Shown here: piece by piece, positions 19,701-30,159 of the stretch | Numbering within the stretch: position 1 is the first letter of the stretch | How the letters are laid out: the number at the start of each line of letters is the position of its first letter | Origin: Phlebopus portentosus | Lineage: Eukaryota; Basidiomycota; Agaricomycetes; Boletales; Boletinellaceae | Length of the DNA: 64,000 bases | Direction: 5' to 3' | NCBI GenBank assembly: GCA_037892935.1 | Contig: JAYXKI010000018.1 | Span: 1 to 64,000 of the forward strand | The notes under the pieces: model-generated | Database searches by the model: none | What the model was told of the DNA's origin: nothing | What the model saw: the letters and a program-made list of their open reading frames with translations, nothing else | Translations under genes and position numbers: made by a program

Positions 19701-20521
19701 TTGCTAAACATGTCAAGGGAATACACAAACTCACTCAGGCCAATCTAACCCAGGCCAATGAAGACATGAAACACTTTTACGATCGTCATGCCGGAAAGTC
19801 GGTAGTATATGAGATGGGACAAAAGGTCTTCTTGGATGGTCGAAACATTAAGACGATCAGACCGACGAAGAAGATGGACGACAAATGGTTTGGCCCATTC
19901 GAGGTAATGGAAAAGGTGGGCGCGAGCACGTATAAGCTAAAGATCCCAAAGACATGGAAACACATTCATCCCATCTTTAACGAGATCCTGCTCAAACCGG
20001 CCATTCAACCGTCTTTCGAATCACAAAAGAAGCCGCCTCCACCCCCGCCAGTGATCATTGACGAACAGGAAGAGTACGAGGTTGAAGAAATACTCGACTC
20101 ACGTCTACATCGAGGAAAGCTCCAATTCTTGGTCAAGTGGGTTGGATATGAGGAAGCGACATGGCAGCCGGAATCCGACATCAAGGATAATGCACAGGAA
20201 TCAATTCAAGAATTCTATCGCAAACATCCTGGAGCTCCACGAAAGTTGACAATACCTCGACAAAGCATGCGAGCACTGTATAGGTTCACGTCATCAGAAG
20301 GATTATGTGGTTGGTCGGGACGCCCAACCTTGAGAGGGGGTGATGTAAGGACTCGAACATTTTCTTTTATTTTCTCATATCATCTTTCGCTTTATTTTAT
20401 TTCACCTTTCTTTTACATTACTAATCCTCATTTACTAATTCCGTTCTCTCCGTCGTGGCTTATTCATCTTCAGTCATCAGCCATGACTAAATCCGCTCCT
20501 TCCGGCCATGACGCTCACTAA
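16706..20521 (+). CDS. pol: Element B pol: protease, RT, RNase H, integrase, chromodomain
   Basis: An uninterrupted frame of 1271 codons. Protease: LIDSGCTGS at about residue 85-92. [13 protein letters not shown] and the YLDD box at about 403. RNase H: VEADASDF, YDKEMLAII, WTDHANL and the terminal GKADILSRR. Integrase: HHCC zinc site (CHDSTLAGHPG...CNRC), then D,D,E in TVDLIG (about 830), IHDRGVQF and RQTERVNQEL. A GPFEV module follows, then a chromodomain at about 1125-1180 (YEVEEILDSR...FLVKWVGYEEATWQPE), which in chromoviruses directs insertion to marked chromatin. The frame runs 59 codons past the LTR start (20344) and ends in U3 at 20521. It is out of frame with its own N-terminal segment. 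Confidence 0.92.
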   Translation: MAEAPYRENVVAQANVTEAVWDVVGRRAAEVWHEGIVDADQFVRRAGGKELDALVSIVHPKVAGDDEVDLSNPLLEEENFIDAHALIDSGCTGSCIDEDFVKRYGFPTQRYIRPRPVFNADGTSNEAGLIKEYVVVWMFFGKHEEEIRLAVTSLASSNIFLGHDWLTKHNPEIDWRLGTVKFTHCPDECESLLSSEEIDEEFVRNVRMKEAAKWPPYLEEYADVFSEESFERLPNHRTWDHAIDLKPDFKPSNCKVYPLSPKEQEAMKEFIEENLASGRIRQSKSLMASPFFFIKKEDGSLRAIQDYRKLNEGTVKNKYPLPLINELIDKVKDAKYITKLDVRWGYYNIRIREGDEWKAAFRTNLGLFEPTVMFFGLCNAPAMFQGFMNDIFRELIHEGIVIIYLDDILIFSNDLEEHRQCTKRVFEILCQNGLFLKPQKCEFEVDTVKYLGHIIGNGEVRMDPKKTTAVQEWPIPRNVHELQQFLGLGNWLRRFVKDYSSVVKRLTTLTGKVEWKWGEDEQTAFEELKGRLSSPPVLAIPNKEGPFRVEADASDFASGGVLLQKQDDKWKVIAYRSSTFLEAERNYEIYDKEMLAIIQALKEWRQYLQGARKPFEVWTDHANLTYFRSPQKLNRRQARWRLDLAEFDFTLVHKPGKTLGKADILSRRADYNKGERDNEDVTFIRDEWLVRGAVETSRDVLGEKIRKAQMELNEEERPTNLVFVDGLWKKEVMVKLSRTKTKKFQNVFVPTSVREEVMRECHDSTLAGHPGANKTVALASQGFWWPNMYVDVRNYMRGCNRCQQTKALRTTRAKVLHPNEVPEVPWQVVTVDLIGELPESNGFNAICMVVDRFSKQIYAIPTTTKLMAEGMARIYRDHVFRLHGLPRKIIHDRGVQFDAKMMRELYKLLHIEGNPSTAYHPQTDRQTERVNQELEQYLRLYVNPQQSDWADWLALAEFAHNNREHSATKLSPFFVNTGQHPSGFTDVEMTSSNLSAEEFAKHVKGIHKLTQANLTQANEDMKHFYDRHAGKSVVYEMGQKVFLDGRNIKTIRPTKKMDDKWFGPFEVMEKVGASTYKLKIPKTWKHIHPIFNEILLKPAIQPSFESQKKPPPPPPVIIDEQEEYEVEEILDSRLHRGKLQFLVKWVGYEEATWQPESDIKDNAQESIQEFYRKHPGAPRKLTIPRQSMRALYRFTSSEGLCGWSGRPTLRGGDVRTRTFSFIFSYHLSLYFISPFFYITNPHLLIPFSPSWLIHLQSSAMTKSAPSGHDAH
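20330..20343 (+). promoter_or_regulatory. Polypurine tract of element B
   Basis: TGAGAGGGGGTGA lies directly before the 3' LTR start (TGTAAGG). The same tract precedes the 3' LTRs of A, F, G and, on the other strand, I and J. It would prime plus-strand DNA synthesis. Confidence 0.75.
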
Positions 20522-20800
20522 TCACTCCACTCTCTTATCATGTGACTCCTTATTAGAGTAGACCTTTCCCATGCTCAAAGTCTATATAAGTAGATAGTTT
20601 GACTCTTTCGTTCCTTGTCTTTCTATTCTACTTACCTTCACTGCGACATAGGTATCTACTCTTGTATTATTAGTTTGCTGAATTCTACTTACCTTCACTG
20701 CGACATAGCGTGCGTATAGCCCGGCAACTCGCGTTAGCCAGTTGTTTGTTGTTGTGTTGGCCGCCTCGAGATCGATGCCCGTTAGTCTCGCCGCCTAACA
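20344..20800 (+). repeat. Element B 3' LTR (457 bp)
   Basis: Same length as the 5' LTR with six substitutions, several of them CpG transitions. It ends CCTAACA, followed by the GCGGG duplication. Confidence 0.95.
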
Positions 20801-20805
20801 GCGGG
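20801..20805 (+). repeat. Target-site duplication of element B, right copy (GCGGG)
   Basis: Matches 2430-2434. Confidence 0.95.
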
Positions 20806-23800
20806 AGGAAAAGAGTTGGATGCCTTCGTTAGCATCGTACACCCAAAGATAGCGGGCGATGATGAAGTAGATTTGTCAAACCCTCTACTCGAAGAGGAAA
20901 ACTTCATCGATGCTCATGCGCTAATCGACTCAGGATGCACGGGTTCATGTATCGACGAGGGTTTTGTCAAACGATACGGTTTCCCCACCCAAAGGTACAT
21001 TCGGCCTAGACCAGTCTTCAATGCTGACGGAACAAGCAATGAGGCAGGATTGATCAAGGAATATGTAGTCGTACGAATGTTCTTTGGGAAACATGAAGAG
21101 GAGATACGACTGGCGGTGACATCCTTAGCATCGAGCAACATCTTCCTCGGACATGACTGGTTGATGAAGCACAATCCTGAGATCGACTGGAGGTCGGGAA
21201 CAGTCAAGTTCACATGTTGCCCTGACGAATGTGAGTTGTCACTACCGAACGAGGAGATAGACGAAGAATTTGTGAGGAATGTGCGAATGAAGGAGGCAGC
21301 AAAGTGGCCACCTTATCTGGAAGAATACGCGGATGTTTTTAGTGAAGAATCATTTGAACGCCTACCAAACCATCGAACATGGGACCATGCTATCGACTTG
21401 AAACCAGATTTTAAGCCTAGCGATTGCAAGGTTTACCCATTGTCGCCGAAAGAACAAGAGGCAATGAAGGAATTCATTGAAGAGAACCTAGCATCTGGAC
21501 ACATCCGACAGTCGAAATCCCCGATGGCATCTCCGTTCTTCTTTATTAAGAAGGAAGATGGGAGCTTACGAGCAATCCAAGACTATCGAAAGCTTAACGA
21601 AGGAACAGTTAAGAACAAATACCCGTTGCCATTGATAAATGAGCTCATCGATAAGGTCAAGGATGCGAAATACATCACGAAGCTCGACGTTCGCTGGGGA
21701 TATTACAACATTCGGATTCGCGAGGGTGATGAATGGAAGGTGGTGTTTAGGACAAATTTGGGCTTATTCGAACCAACGGTCATGTTTTTCGGATTATGCA
21801 ATGCGCCGGCGACATTCTAAGGTTTCATGAATGATATCTTTCGAGAAATGATCCATGAGGGTATCGTCATCATTTACCTTGATGACATCCTCATTTTCTT
21901 GAATGATTTGGAGGAACATCGCCAACGCACCAAATGAGTCTTTGAAATCCTGTGTCAAAACGGACTTTTCCTGAAGCCGCAGAAATGTGAGTTCGAGGTT
22001 GATACAGTTAAGTATCTCGGACACATCATCGGTAATGGCGAGGTTCGAATGGACCCAAAAAAGACAACAGCGGTTCAGGAGTGGCCAATCCCGCGAAATG
22101 TTCACGAACTGCAACAATTCCTGGGACTAGGTGGAATGGAAGTGGGGAGAGGAGGAACAACGAGCATTCGAAGAGTTGAAGGGTCGGTTGAGTAGTCCCC
22201 TGGTTCTAGCCATCCCGAACGAGGAGGGTCCTTTCCGGGTCGAAGCAGATGCGTCGGACTTTGCGTCTGGAGGAGTGCTCCTTTAGAAACAAGATGACAA
22301 ATGGAAGGTGATAGCCTATCGATCGTCGACCTTCTTGGAGGCCGAATGAAATTACGAGATCTATGACAAAGAGATGCTCGCAATCGTTCAAGCTCTTAAG
22401 GAATGGTGACAATACCTCCAAGGAGCCAAGAGACCTTTCGAAGTATGGACCGATCACGCAAACTTGACGTATTTCCGATCGCCTCAAAAGTTGAATCGTC
22501 GACAAGCTCGTTGGCGACTCGATTTAGCCGAATTCGACTTCACGTTAGTACACAAGCCAGGGAAGACGTTGGGCAAGGCTGACATATTGTCGTGTCGGGC
22601 GGACTACAACAAGGGCGAACGGGATAATGAGGATGTCACGTTCATCAGAGACAAATGGCTGGTCAGAGGAGCGGTAGAGATGTCAAGAGACGTGTTGATC
22701 GAGAAGATTCGAAAAGCACAAACGGAGTTGAATGAGGAAGAGAGACCGATGAACTTAGTGTTCGTAGATGAGTTGTGGAAAAAAGAGGTGACGGTTAAGC
22801 TCTCAATGACGAAGACGAAGAAGTTTCAAAATGTTTTCGTACCAACGGGCATGAAGGAGGAAGTGATGAGGGAGTGTCACGACTCGACATTGGCAGGCCA
22901 CCCAGGAGTGAACAAGACCGTTGCACTAGCGAACAGAAGTTTCTGGTGGCCTAACATGTACGTCGATGTCAGGAATTACGTGCGGGGATGCGATCGTTGT
23001 CAGTGAACGAAGGCCCTCAGAACAACAAGGGCAAAGGTTTTGCACCCTAACGAGGTACCGGAGGCACCATGGCAAGTTGTCACGGTCGACCTGATCGGAG
23101 AGTTGCCAGAGTCAAATGGATTTAACACGATTTGTGTGGTAGTCGATCGCTTTAGCAAACAAATCCATGCGATACCAACAACGACAAAATTGACGGCAGA
23201 AGGAATGGCCAGGATTTACAGAGACCATGTCTTCCGGTTGCACGGCTTACCTCGAAAGATCATCCATGACCGAGGAGTACAGTTCGATGCAAAGATGATG
23301 AGGGAGTTGTACAAACTCCTTCACATCAAAGGCAATCCGTCGACGGCATATCACCCTCAAACAGATGGGCAGACGGAACGAGTTAATCAAGAACTCGAAC
23401 AGTACCTTCGACTATACGTCAATCATCGACAATCAGACTGGGCGGACTGGTTAGCTCTTGCAGAGTTTGCGCACAACAATCGCAAACATTCAGTGACCAA
23501 ACTATCACCCTTCTTCGTCAACACGGGACAACACCCTTCAGGCTTTACAGGCGTTGGAATGACTTCATCCAATCTATCAGCAGAAGAGTTTGCTAAACAT
23601 GTCAAGAGAATACACGAACTCGCTCAGGCCAATCTGACCCAGGCCAATGAAGACATGAAGCGCTTTTACGATCGTCATGCTGGAAAGTCGATAGTATATG
23701 AGATGGGACAAAAGGTCTTCTTGGATGGTCGAAACATTAAGACAATCCGACTGATGAAGAAGATGGACGACAAATGGTTTGGCCCATTCGAGGTAATGGA

Positions 23801-24233
23801 AAAGGTGGGCGCAAGTGCATATAAGCTAAAGATCCCAAAGACATGGAAACACGTTCATCTTGTCTTTAACGAGATCCTGCTCAAACCGGCCGTTCAACCA
23901 TTTTTCAAATCACAAAAGAAGCCGCCTCCACCCCCGCCAGTGATCATTGACGAACAGGAAGAGTACGAGGTTGAAGAAATACTCGACTCACGTCTACATC
24001 GAGGAAGGCTCCAGTTCTTGGTCAAGTGGGTTGGATATGAGGAAGCGACATGGCAGCCGGAATCCGACATCAAGGATAATGCACAGGAATCAATTCAAGA
24101 ATTCTATCGCAAACATCCTGGAGCTCCGCGAAAGTTAACAATACCTCGACAAAGCATGCGAGCACTATATAGGTTCACGTCGTCAGAAGGATTATGTGGT
24201 TGGTCAGGACGCCCAACCTTGAGAGGGGGGTGA
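20801..24233 (+). pseudogene. pol: Element A pol, main part, decayed
   Basis: Same domain order as B: protease (LIDSGCTGS), RT, RNase H, integrase, chromodomain (about 23965-24120). Open pieces are 20816-21820, 22464-23006 and 23040-24233. Lesions include CAA-to-TAA at 21818, CGA-to-TGA at about 21937, 22347 and 22408, CAG-to-TAG at 22286, a TGA after CDRCQ at 23005, and a loss of about 88 bp at 22130 between a CTAG and GGTGGAATGG. Most nonsense codons are C-to-T changes. The copy is inactive. Confidence 0.9.
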
Positions 24234-24423
24234 TGTAAGGACTCGAACATTTTCCTTTTCTTTTCTTATGTCATCATTCATTTTAATATTCTTTTTCCTT
24301 TTCTTTTATTTTTCTTATGCGCTTATTCATCCAATTACTGGAACATTCCACAACGTTCTATCACGCTCACTAATCATCTCATTCCTTGTCATGTGACTTC
24401 CTATTAGAGTAGACCTTTCCCGC
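24234..24423 (+). repeat. Element A 3' LTR, left part (U3), interrupted by D
   Basis: Starts TGTAAGGACTCGAACATTTTCC and stops at TTTCCCGC, where D begins. The LTR continues at 32798. Confidence 0.92.
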
Positions 24424-26276
24424 TGTAGACTATCAGACTCTCCTATATAGGGACAAAGGCGGCGGCGGCAGCATTCGACCACAGGGAGGCGATGCCAAAG
24501 GTGTCGAGAGGAAAAAGGGGAGGTCCTACCAGACCTACAGACTACCTACAGGCTTTCAGAAGCGACACTCAGCTCAGATGCACAAGGATCTGGCCGTTAG
24601 GCAGATCCGCCGCGCCTTTGAATAACTCGCCGCGGCGATCCGGGCCTCGACGGCTGTATAGGGATCGCCGAGTCCGACTGAACCGGCGAAGGGGTCGCAG
24701 CGGCAGACTGCGTGCAGTGGACTGGGTGCGGCGCCGGCGGAGGTTCGCACCAGCGCAATTCCGCCTGGTGGTCAGGGAGATGACGTCGGAACGACCCAGA
24801 GAAGATGCGGGAGAGGGAGCGTCGACACCACTTGAAAGGGGAGTAGTGTCGGCGGTGGAACGACGTGGAGGCGGCAGAGGCGGCGAGAAGTGGGAGACTG
24901 GATTCAGTCGAAAAGGGGTGCCGGCGCCGACGGTAGCGGCGAACACAAGAAGAGTGACAGCTGCGTCGAGACATCGAGGAAGTATAACAGATGCCTAGAA
25001 GAGTGACGGCTGCGTCGAGGCGTTGAGGAAGAATCACAAACGATCTGAACCGAGCGGCGGCGGCGAAAGACAAAAGGGGCCTCAGGCGCAGGGAGAAATC
25101 GAAGACCGCGGGATTGATTACTAGAGGAGTGACGGCTGCGTCGGGACGTGGAGGAGGAATCCCGAATGCTCAGGACCGAGCGGCGGCGGAGGCTAGAGAG
25201 AGAGGGACGGCGATGCAGATATAAGTGGGAAGTCCTCGGAGCGATTACTAGACGAGTGACAGCTGCGCAGAAGGGAGATGACCAGGGCGGCGAATGAGCC
25301 CAGCGGCTTCTATCCTGTGAGATCGGGGCCGACGCCGTCAGGACAGGATCGGCGAGGGCACGTGACCGGGAGTTCGCCCGATCGGGCTGTCTGGTTCTCT
25401 GTCTATACTGGTTTCTTGAAGGCGGCTTCTTTACTTGTGGTTGGTCTCTGGTAACTGCGTTCTAGAGTGTATATCTGCTGCTTTTTAGGATAGATACATG
25501 CTCTCTATATATACTATGAGTCCTTGATAAGAAATATCACTTAAAGCGGCGGGCGGCGAGGCGTGACAGGCACGCCGCGACGGCGGGGGCCGCCGCCGAG
25601 ATGCACCGCCAAGCCACCAAGACCTAGGGGCGCCCCAATCGGAACGGCGGAGTGCTGGTACGTCGTGTCGAACGTCGGGGCCGTTCGGATCGGTCAGGGC
25701 GCGCTCTATATGGTTCTGAAATGCCAAGGGTTCGAATAAAACTAAAAGGGGGAATATACGGACGGCCGCCGGGCGCGCTACCACGCTCGGCGTACAATGT
25801 GGGATGATAAGAATATGAAACAATCAACGAAATGGACCTGAGATTGGCTATCGTTCACCCAGCCGGCGCGGCGGCGGGCATACACATCCGCGATGGCGCG
25901 ATATACATCCGCCGCAGCGTGTCCAGCCGCCGTGCAAGCATTTCCGAAGCCCAGAGTCACCGGATTCGGCGGAACCATTCTTGAGAGAGGCTGGAGAAGG
26001 GGAACTAGGATTTGGTCGAAGGGGGGACAAGGTGATCATAAGATAGGAGTGGAGGCGTCGCCGCCGGTTCGTATGGACGGCGGCGGCGGCGGTGTGGGTG
26101 CTGTTCCTAGGCCGCCGAAGGTCCGGCGGCCGCTGAGCAGGCTGTATTATGGGTAACGGCGGCGAAGGCTGGTTTGCTGACAATAGTACGCGGGGTGTCC
26201 TGGGTATGGCATAGGGGAGTACCGCCCTTACAGGCCTGTGCCGCTGGACCGGTACAGGTTAGTGCGGCGCACTACA
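24424..26276 (-). repeat. Element D LTR, left copy (3' LTR of D)
   Basis: A GC-rich LTR of 1853 bp. In the element's direction it begins TGTAGTGCGCCGCAC, and a minus-strand TATA-like run (TATATATAG) lies near 25505-25515. No convincing coding inside; several open frames are by-products of GC richness. Confidence 0.92.
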
Positions 26277-27703
26277 CCGGCCGTACCTAAGAATGCCCGA
26301 ACATCGTGGATATCCCGCGGCAGCGGCCAATCCATTATCGTCTTGACCCTGGATGCATCTGGGACTCGGCCGGCGTAATTACAGGTGTGTCCTACAATGA
26401 CTGCCTCTGGTGCGGCGATGATGAGTTTCTTACCCGAGACAGTGGCGCCGACTACTTTGAGGCGTTGGAGGACGCGGTTGACGTCGTTGAGGTGTTCCCA
26501 GATGAAGCGGTGGATGTTCGGGTTCCCCAGAATGCTTTCGTACTTTCCGGTGGTGAGCTTGTATCGGGATTTAGGGCCTTTTACAGGAATATCGTCGATG
26601 TATGGGATACAGACATGGGGTATCTCATCTTTGAGGATGAAGGTAACGTCGGCGTGCATAATTTGTTGCGAGTTGGTGTATCCCATAGGAATCGAGGTGA
26701 GGTGAAATGCGCCGAGAGGTGTTTGGAATGTTGTGAGGTCGCGGGATCGTACGTCGAGCTTTCTCTGGTCGAAGGTGACGAATAGGTCGAGTGTGGTGTA
26801 GCAGGCATGGCCGCCGAAGGTCTCGGCGATGTGTTCTGTGGGGTAAGGGACGGAGGGGTCGCGTATGGAGACTTTGTTGAGTGGCTGGAGATCGTGTACA
26901 AGCTGAAGGGATTTTCCATCCTTTTTAACGACGCAGAACCATCAGGAGCGGTAAGAGGAATTGGATGGCTTGTAGACGCCGGAGTTAATTTTGTCTTTGA
27001 TTATGCGAACCACTTCGTTGAAGATGCCCGGCGGAATAGGGATGTTTTTCATTACCCACGGCGTATGGTCGACAGTAGGAATTAGAACCGGCGCGAAGTA
27101 TTGATAGTCGAGGGAGCCCTTTTCTGTTTCGTCCCAAGCTAGGCCGTCTTCATGTTGTAGAAGGGTCCAGTAGGCGAGGTTCTTTTCTTCCTCACTGAGG
27201 AAGCCTGTTGGGTCGATGTCTAGGGCGTCGAAGCGCTCTTGTGTAAAGCGGCGTCCTGGAATGAACTCCGGCGGATTGATAGGGAGCTTCGGTAGATCTG
27301 TGAGCGGCTGCGGGTGTGATTTGCGTATGATGTGGTAGTCCTCTGGAAGGGTCGCCGATATAGGTTTGGTTTGTTGGGCGACCTTTTTGTACTTGTAGGC
27401 GTGCCCGGCCGGTTGAGCGGCCTTGGTATTAAGAGTGCTGTTGGAGCGGGGTATTCGGTTGCGTACGGGAAGTGATTCATCATCAAAAATAGAGTTAATG
27501 AAGAAGGCTGGATGTTTTTGGGCTTTGTTCTGAGCTGTGAAACCCTTTTCGGTGGATAGATCAGAAAATGAGGTGGAGATATCTATGGTGCAGGGATTGA
27601 AGGCAATATTTACAGTCGCCGGGCCATGATGGAGCACATATGCGTCGGGTATGGTTGGGGGTATACGCCGCATATGTTCCGGCGGACGCCGCTGGGACGT
27701 CAT
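26228..27703 (-). pseudogene. pol: Element D pol: reverse transcriptase only, one TGA, truncated at the LTR
   Basis: ATG at 27703 overlaps the protease stop as ATGA, suggesting termination-reinitiation. The N-terminal part aligns with C pol (PIPPGI.NE, PSNSSYRS). A TGA at about 26939-26941 stands where C has Arg in SYRSRW, consistent with CGA-to-TGA. The rest carries the YIDD box (CIPYIDDIPVKGPKSRY) and ends in AFLGTAG, where the LTR begins; the last codons are LTR sequence. RNase H and integrase are absent. The element would need enzymes from another copy. Confidence 0.88.
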
Positions 27704-28395
27704 TGTCTAGGGGGGCGCTGTTTTTCTGTCCCGGCGCCGCACTGAATCATTGGGATCGACATGGTTTCGTTCGTATCGGGATGAGTAAGGTATAGCGTCT
27801 GTTCGCCGTCGGCCTCGTCTATGACTTGCGCCCTGGTGTGTACGAAAAACGGCCAGCCTAATAGTAACTGAAAGGGGGCCTTTTCGACGACCTGGACTTG
27901 GACAACAATAGAGAAGGTGCCTATGGTGAGTCTGACACGAGGGATGAGTCCCACCGAGCGTGAGGTTTGTCTGTTGGCGGTTTCTACTGTGATTGCTTGG
28001 CTCATTATCGTCGGGGAGCCGAGGTCCTTCCATACCTCTTTTGGCATGGCGATAAATGTCGACCCCGAGTTGAGCAAAGCCTTTACTTCGAATTTATCAT
28101 TGAGCCAGACCTCGATTTCGCGGAGGGGAATGTTCGGCGGGGCGACGGATGGATCTTCATCGCCGAAGTTAACTGGCGAGGTGGGCCTCGGGATTGAGGC
28201 GTACATTGCCATCTCGTGATCAGGATTTTCCCTAATTAGTTCTCGGTGCCCCGTGACGAATTCTTTACACTTCTTTCTGATTTCGGGAGAGGCGGCGAGC
28301 AGGCTTCGGATTGGCAGGGTGACTTCCGAGTCCAGAATCTTGTCGAAAACGTTTGATACCGCGGCGTCATCATATGCTGGTACGGTGGTTCGGTA
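27700..28395 (-). pseudogene. Element D protease domain, in frame with gag after a stop codon
   Basis: The frame continues from gag past a TAA at 28396 with residues homologous to C (VSNVFDKILDSEVTLPIRSL), through ATG 28212, to a TGA at 27700. The retropepsin motif reads LLNSGST: the catalytic Asp is replaced by Asn (AAC for GAC), a change at a CpG. LLGWPFF matches the LLGRPFF motif of C and E. The protease is therefore predicted to be inactive. Confidence 0.8.
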
Positions 28396-30159
28396 TTATA
28401 GCTTCGGATCCGCCGCGTCGTCTCTGTGCAGTGCCGAGGGCATTGGCAGTGGGGCCGGGCGTTGTCCGGGTGGTTTCCCTTTCTTGCTGTTATCTCCCCA
28501 TTTCAGGTTGGGGTCTCGAGGCGGCTTTCTGGTGGGGATTTTGATTCTGTCGAAAACTTCTCTGGGGCCTGGCCATCTTCCGGCGGCAGCGAAGGCATTC
28601 TGCGGTTGTTCGGTGGATTCTTCTTGTTCAAAAAGGAGCACAACTCCGTCGCAGGCATCGTCGTCTGGGGGGTCTTCTGGGGTGATAGCCTCGAAGTAGT
28701 TCGATTCCTGGATTCGTGGCGGCAGGCCGTTCGGCGGATTGGTATTGTAGGCTAAGGGAGGCGGTGCCCGGTTGAGGCCCTGGTACATAGATTCCTGTGA
28801 TGGAGGGTGTGACTGATACATGGATTGTTGAGTTGGTGGTTGTCCCTGATATGTAGGATCCTGTCTCGGCGGAGCGATCCTTGGCGGCGTGTCGGATACG
28901 GGCTGAATGGGGAGCTGGACGCCAACTGGTGCGTAGTTTGGATTCTCTATGAAGAGCTTATTAATCCTGTCCAGTACTGACATCCCTGGTTCTCCCTGAG
29001 GAAGTCGGCCATTGGAGGGGTATAAGTACCCTTTGGCGTCGGCGAGCATGATTCCCCTCTGGATTAGGGAGATCTTGGTGGGACAGTCGCGGGTAGAGTG
29101 CGTTACACTGGCGCATACGGTGCATTTTCCGTTAAATCTGGCTTGTCGGGGCTGCGGCGGGGCTCCTGCGGTTGGCGGCGGAGCGCGGTGGTTTGACTTC
29201 TCGGTGGCTTCACGGAGGGCGCGCATTTCCTGGATTAGGAGGGACACCCACAGTTCTTCTTGCTTGACCTGGGGTTGGTTGATGACTCCATATGCCGGAG
29301 TGCCGGGTTGCGGCGGCGGCGTGTACATTGTAACTTGTGTATAGGTGGGCATGGCCGCTGTCGCCGCATACATCAGGGGTTGGTCAGCGGTTGTGAGGCG
29401 GCCGCCGGTTAGGATGCGTTCTAGTTCTCTTACAACTGTGTCGATGTCCCAGGGCACGCCGGTAGGGTGGTCGTGCTTGACAAACTGCAAATTAAGATCC
29501 AGCTCTCTGTTTAGCGTCGGGTGGAGGCCTTCTCTGAACATGCGCTTCTGTTCGAACTCTGATAGCATGCCGGCGTCGATAAGATACGAGGAGACAGTGA
29601 TAAAGTTCCTATGGTATTCGCCGAGGGCAGCGGTGTTCAGCATAATTTGGTTGCGGCTTATGTTAATAAGGTTGTGGAGGTCGCCGAGTGTGTACTGGGT
29701 CGTAGTGTTTGGGTAGTACTTTAGGATAGCGTCTTTGAATGCCATAAAGTCGTTTCCTCTCGTTTTGGGCCTTTTGCACCATAGCTGATCGTCTTTAGCG
29801 TCAGCGTAGCATCTTGCCCAAGCGATCATTTGTGCATCTGTTAGGCCGGCGCTTCGTCCAAATAGCCAGACTCTGTTAAAGAAAATGGGGATTTCCGCGG
29901 GGTCGCCGGAGGCGTTGAACTTCGGTGCGCGGCGGTCTCCCGGGTAGGGCATTGTAGCTCCTGGCACTGGTGGGTTGGGACCACTTAATGGATGGGTATC
30001 TGGGTCACTGAGGTCTGGAAGAGGGGGAAAGGTGCCTGTGGGGGGTGGTGCTGGTGCGGCATAGGCTGGTGCGGCAGGGGACGGCTGTTGGGGGGGCGGC
30101 GGGGTCGATCCTGAGGCTGCAGGGGGCGCGGCAGGAATGCCGGTATGGGTGCTGGTCAT
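28396..30159 (-). CDS. gag: Element D gag (587 aa)
   Basis: Starts at a real ATG. Pro/Ala-rich N terminus, then the core MPYPGDRRAPKFNASGDP, as in E and C. A C-X2-C-X4-H-X4-C zinc knuckle (CTVCASVTHSTRDC) lies at about residues 345-358. Gln/Pro-rich repeats (PPSQ/TQQSMYQ) follow. It ends in PKL followed by TAA, where C and E read straight into protease, so the stop looks like a CAA-to-TAA change. It could still make the shell protein alone. Confidence 0.85.
   Translation of the reverse strand: MTSTHTGIPAAPPAASGSTPPPPQQPSPAAPAYAAPAPPPTGTFPPLPDLSDPDTHPLSGPNPPVPGATMPYPGDRRAPKFNASGDPAEIPIFFNRVWLFGRSAGLTDAQMIAWARCYADAKDDQLWCKRPKTRGNDFMAFKDAILKYYPNTTTQYTLGDLHNLINISRNQIMLNTAALGEYHRNFITVSSYLIDAGMLSEFEQKRMFREGLHPTLNRELDLNLQFVKHDHPTGVPWDIDTVVRELERILTGGRLTTADQPLMYAATAAMPTYTQVTMYTPPPQPGTPAYGVINQPQVKQEELWVSLLIQEMRALREATEKSNHRAPPPTAGAPPQPRQARFNGKCTVCASVTHSTRDCPTKISLIQRGIMLADAKGYLYPSNGRLPQGEPGMSVLDRINKLFIENPNYAPVGVQLPIQPVSDTPPRIAPPRQDPTYQGQPPTQQSMYQSHPPSQESMYQGLNRAPPPLAYNTNPPNGLPPRIQESNYFEAITPEDPPDDDACDGVVLLFEQEESTEQPQNAFAAAGRWPGPREVFDRIKIPTRKPPRDPNLKWGDNSKKGKPPGQRPAPLPMPSALHRDDAADPKL

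Larger units (their letters stand above)
2435..20800 (+). mobile_element. Element B: nearly complete Ty3/gypsy chromovirus inserted in A, itself hosting C
   Basis: Two 457-bp LTRs (2435-2891 and 20344-20800) are flanked by GCGGG duplications. I count six substitutions between the LTRs, so the insertion is recent. The internal region is leader 2892-2989, then, after element C, leader and gag from 14477 and pol from 16482. A purine-rich tract (GAGAGGGGGTGA) abuts the 3' LTR. Small lesions disable it: a one-base loss in gag near 15067, a TGA at 16374, and a one-base loss in pol near 16696. Apart from these it is the best full-length pol of the family here. Confidence 0.95.

Noticed and set aside
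20344..20521. Hydrophobic tail of pol as an envelope-like or membrane protein
   Set aside because: It is translation of the U3 region of the LTR in frame with pol. There is no signal peptide, separate start or cleavage-site pattern.
24492..25073. Open frames of 125-168 codons on both strands at the left end of D
   Set aside because: They are inside the LTR, are present on both strands because of high GC, and are broken or altered in the other LTR.
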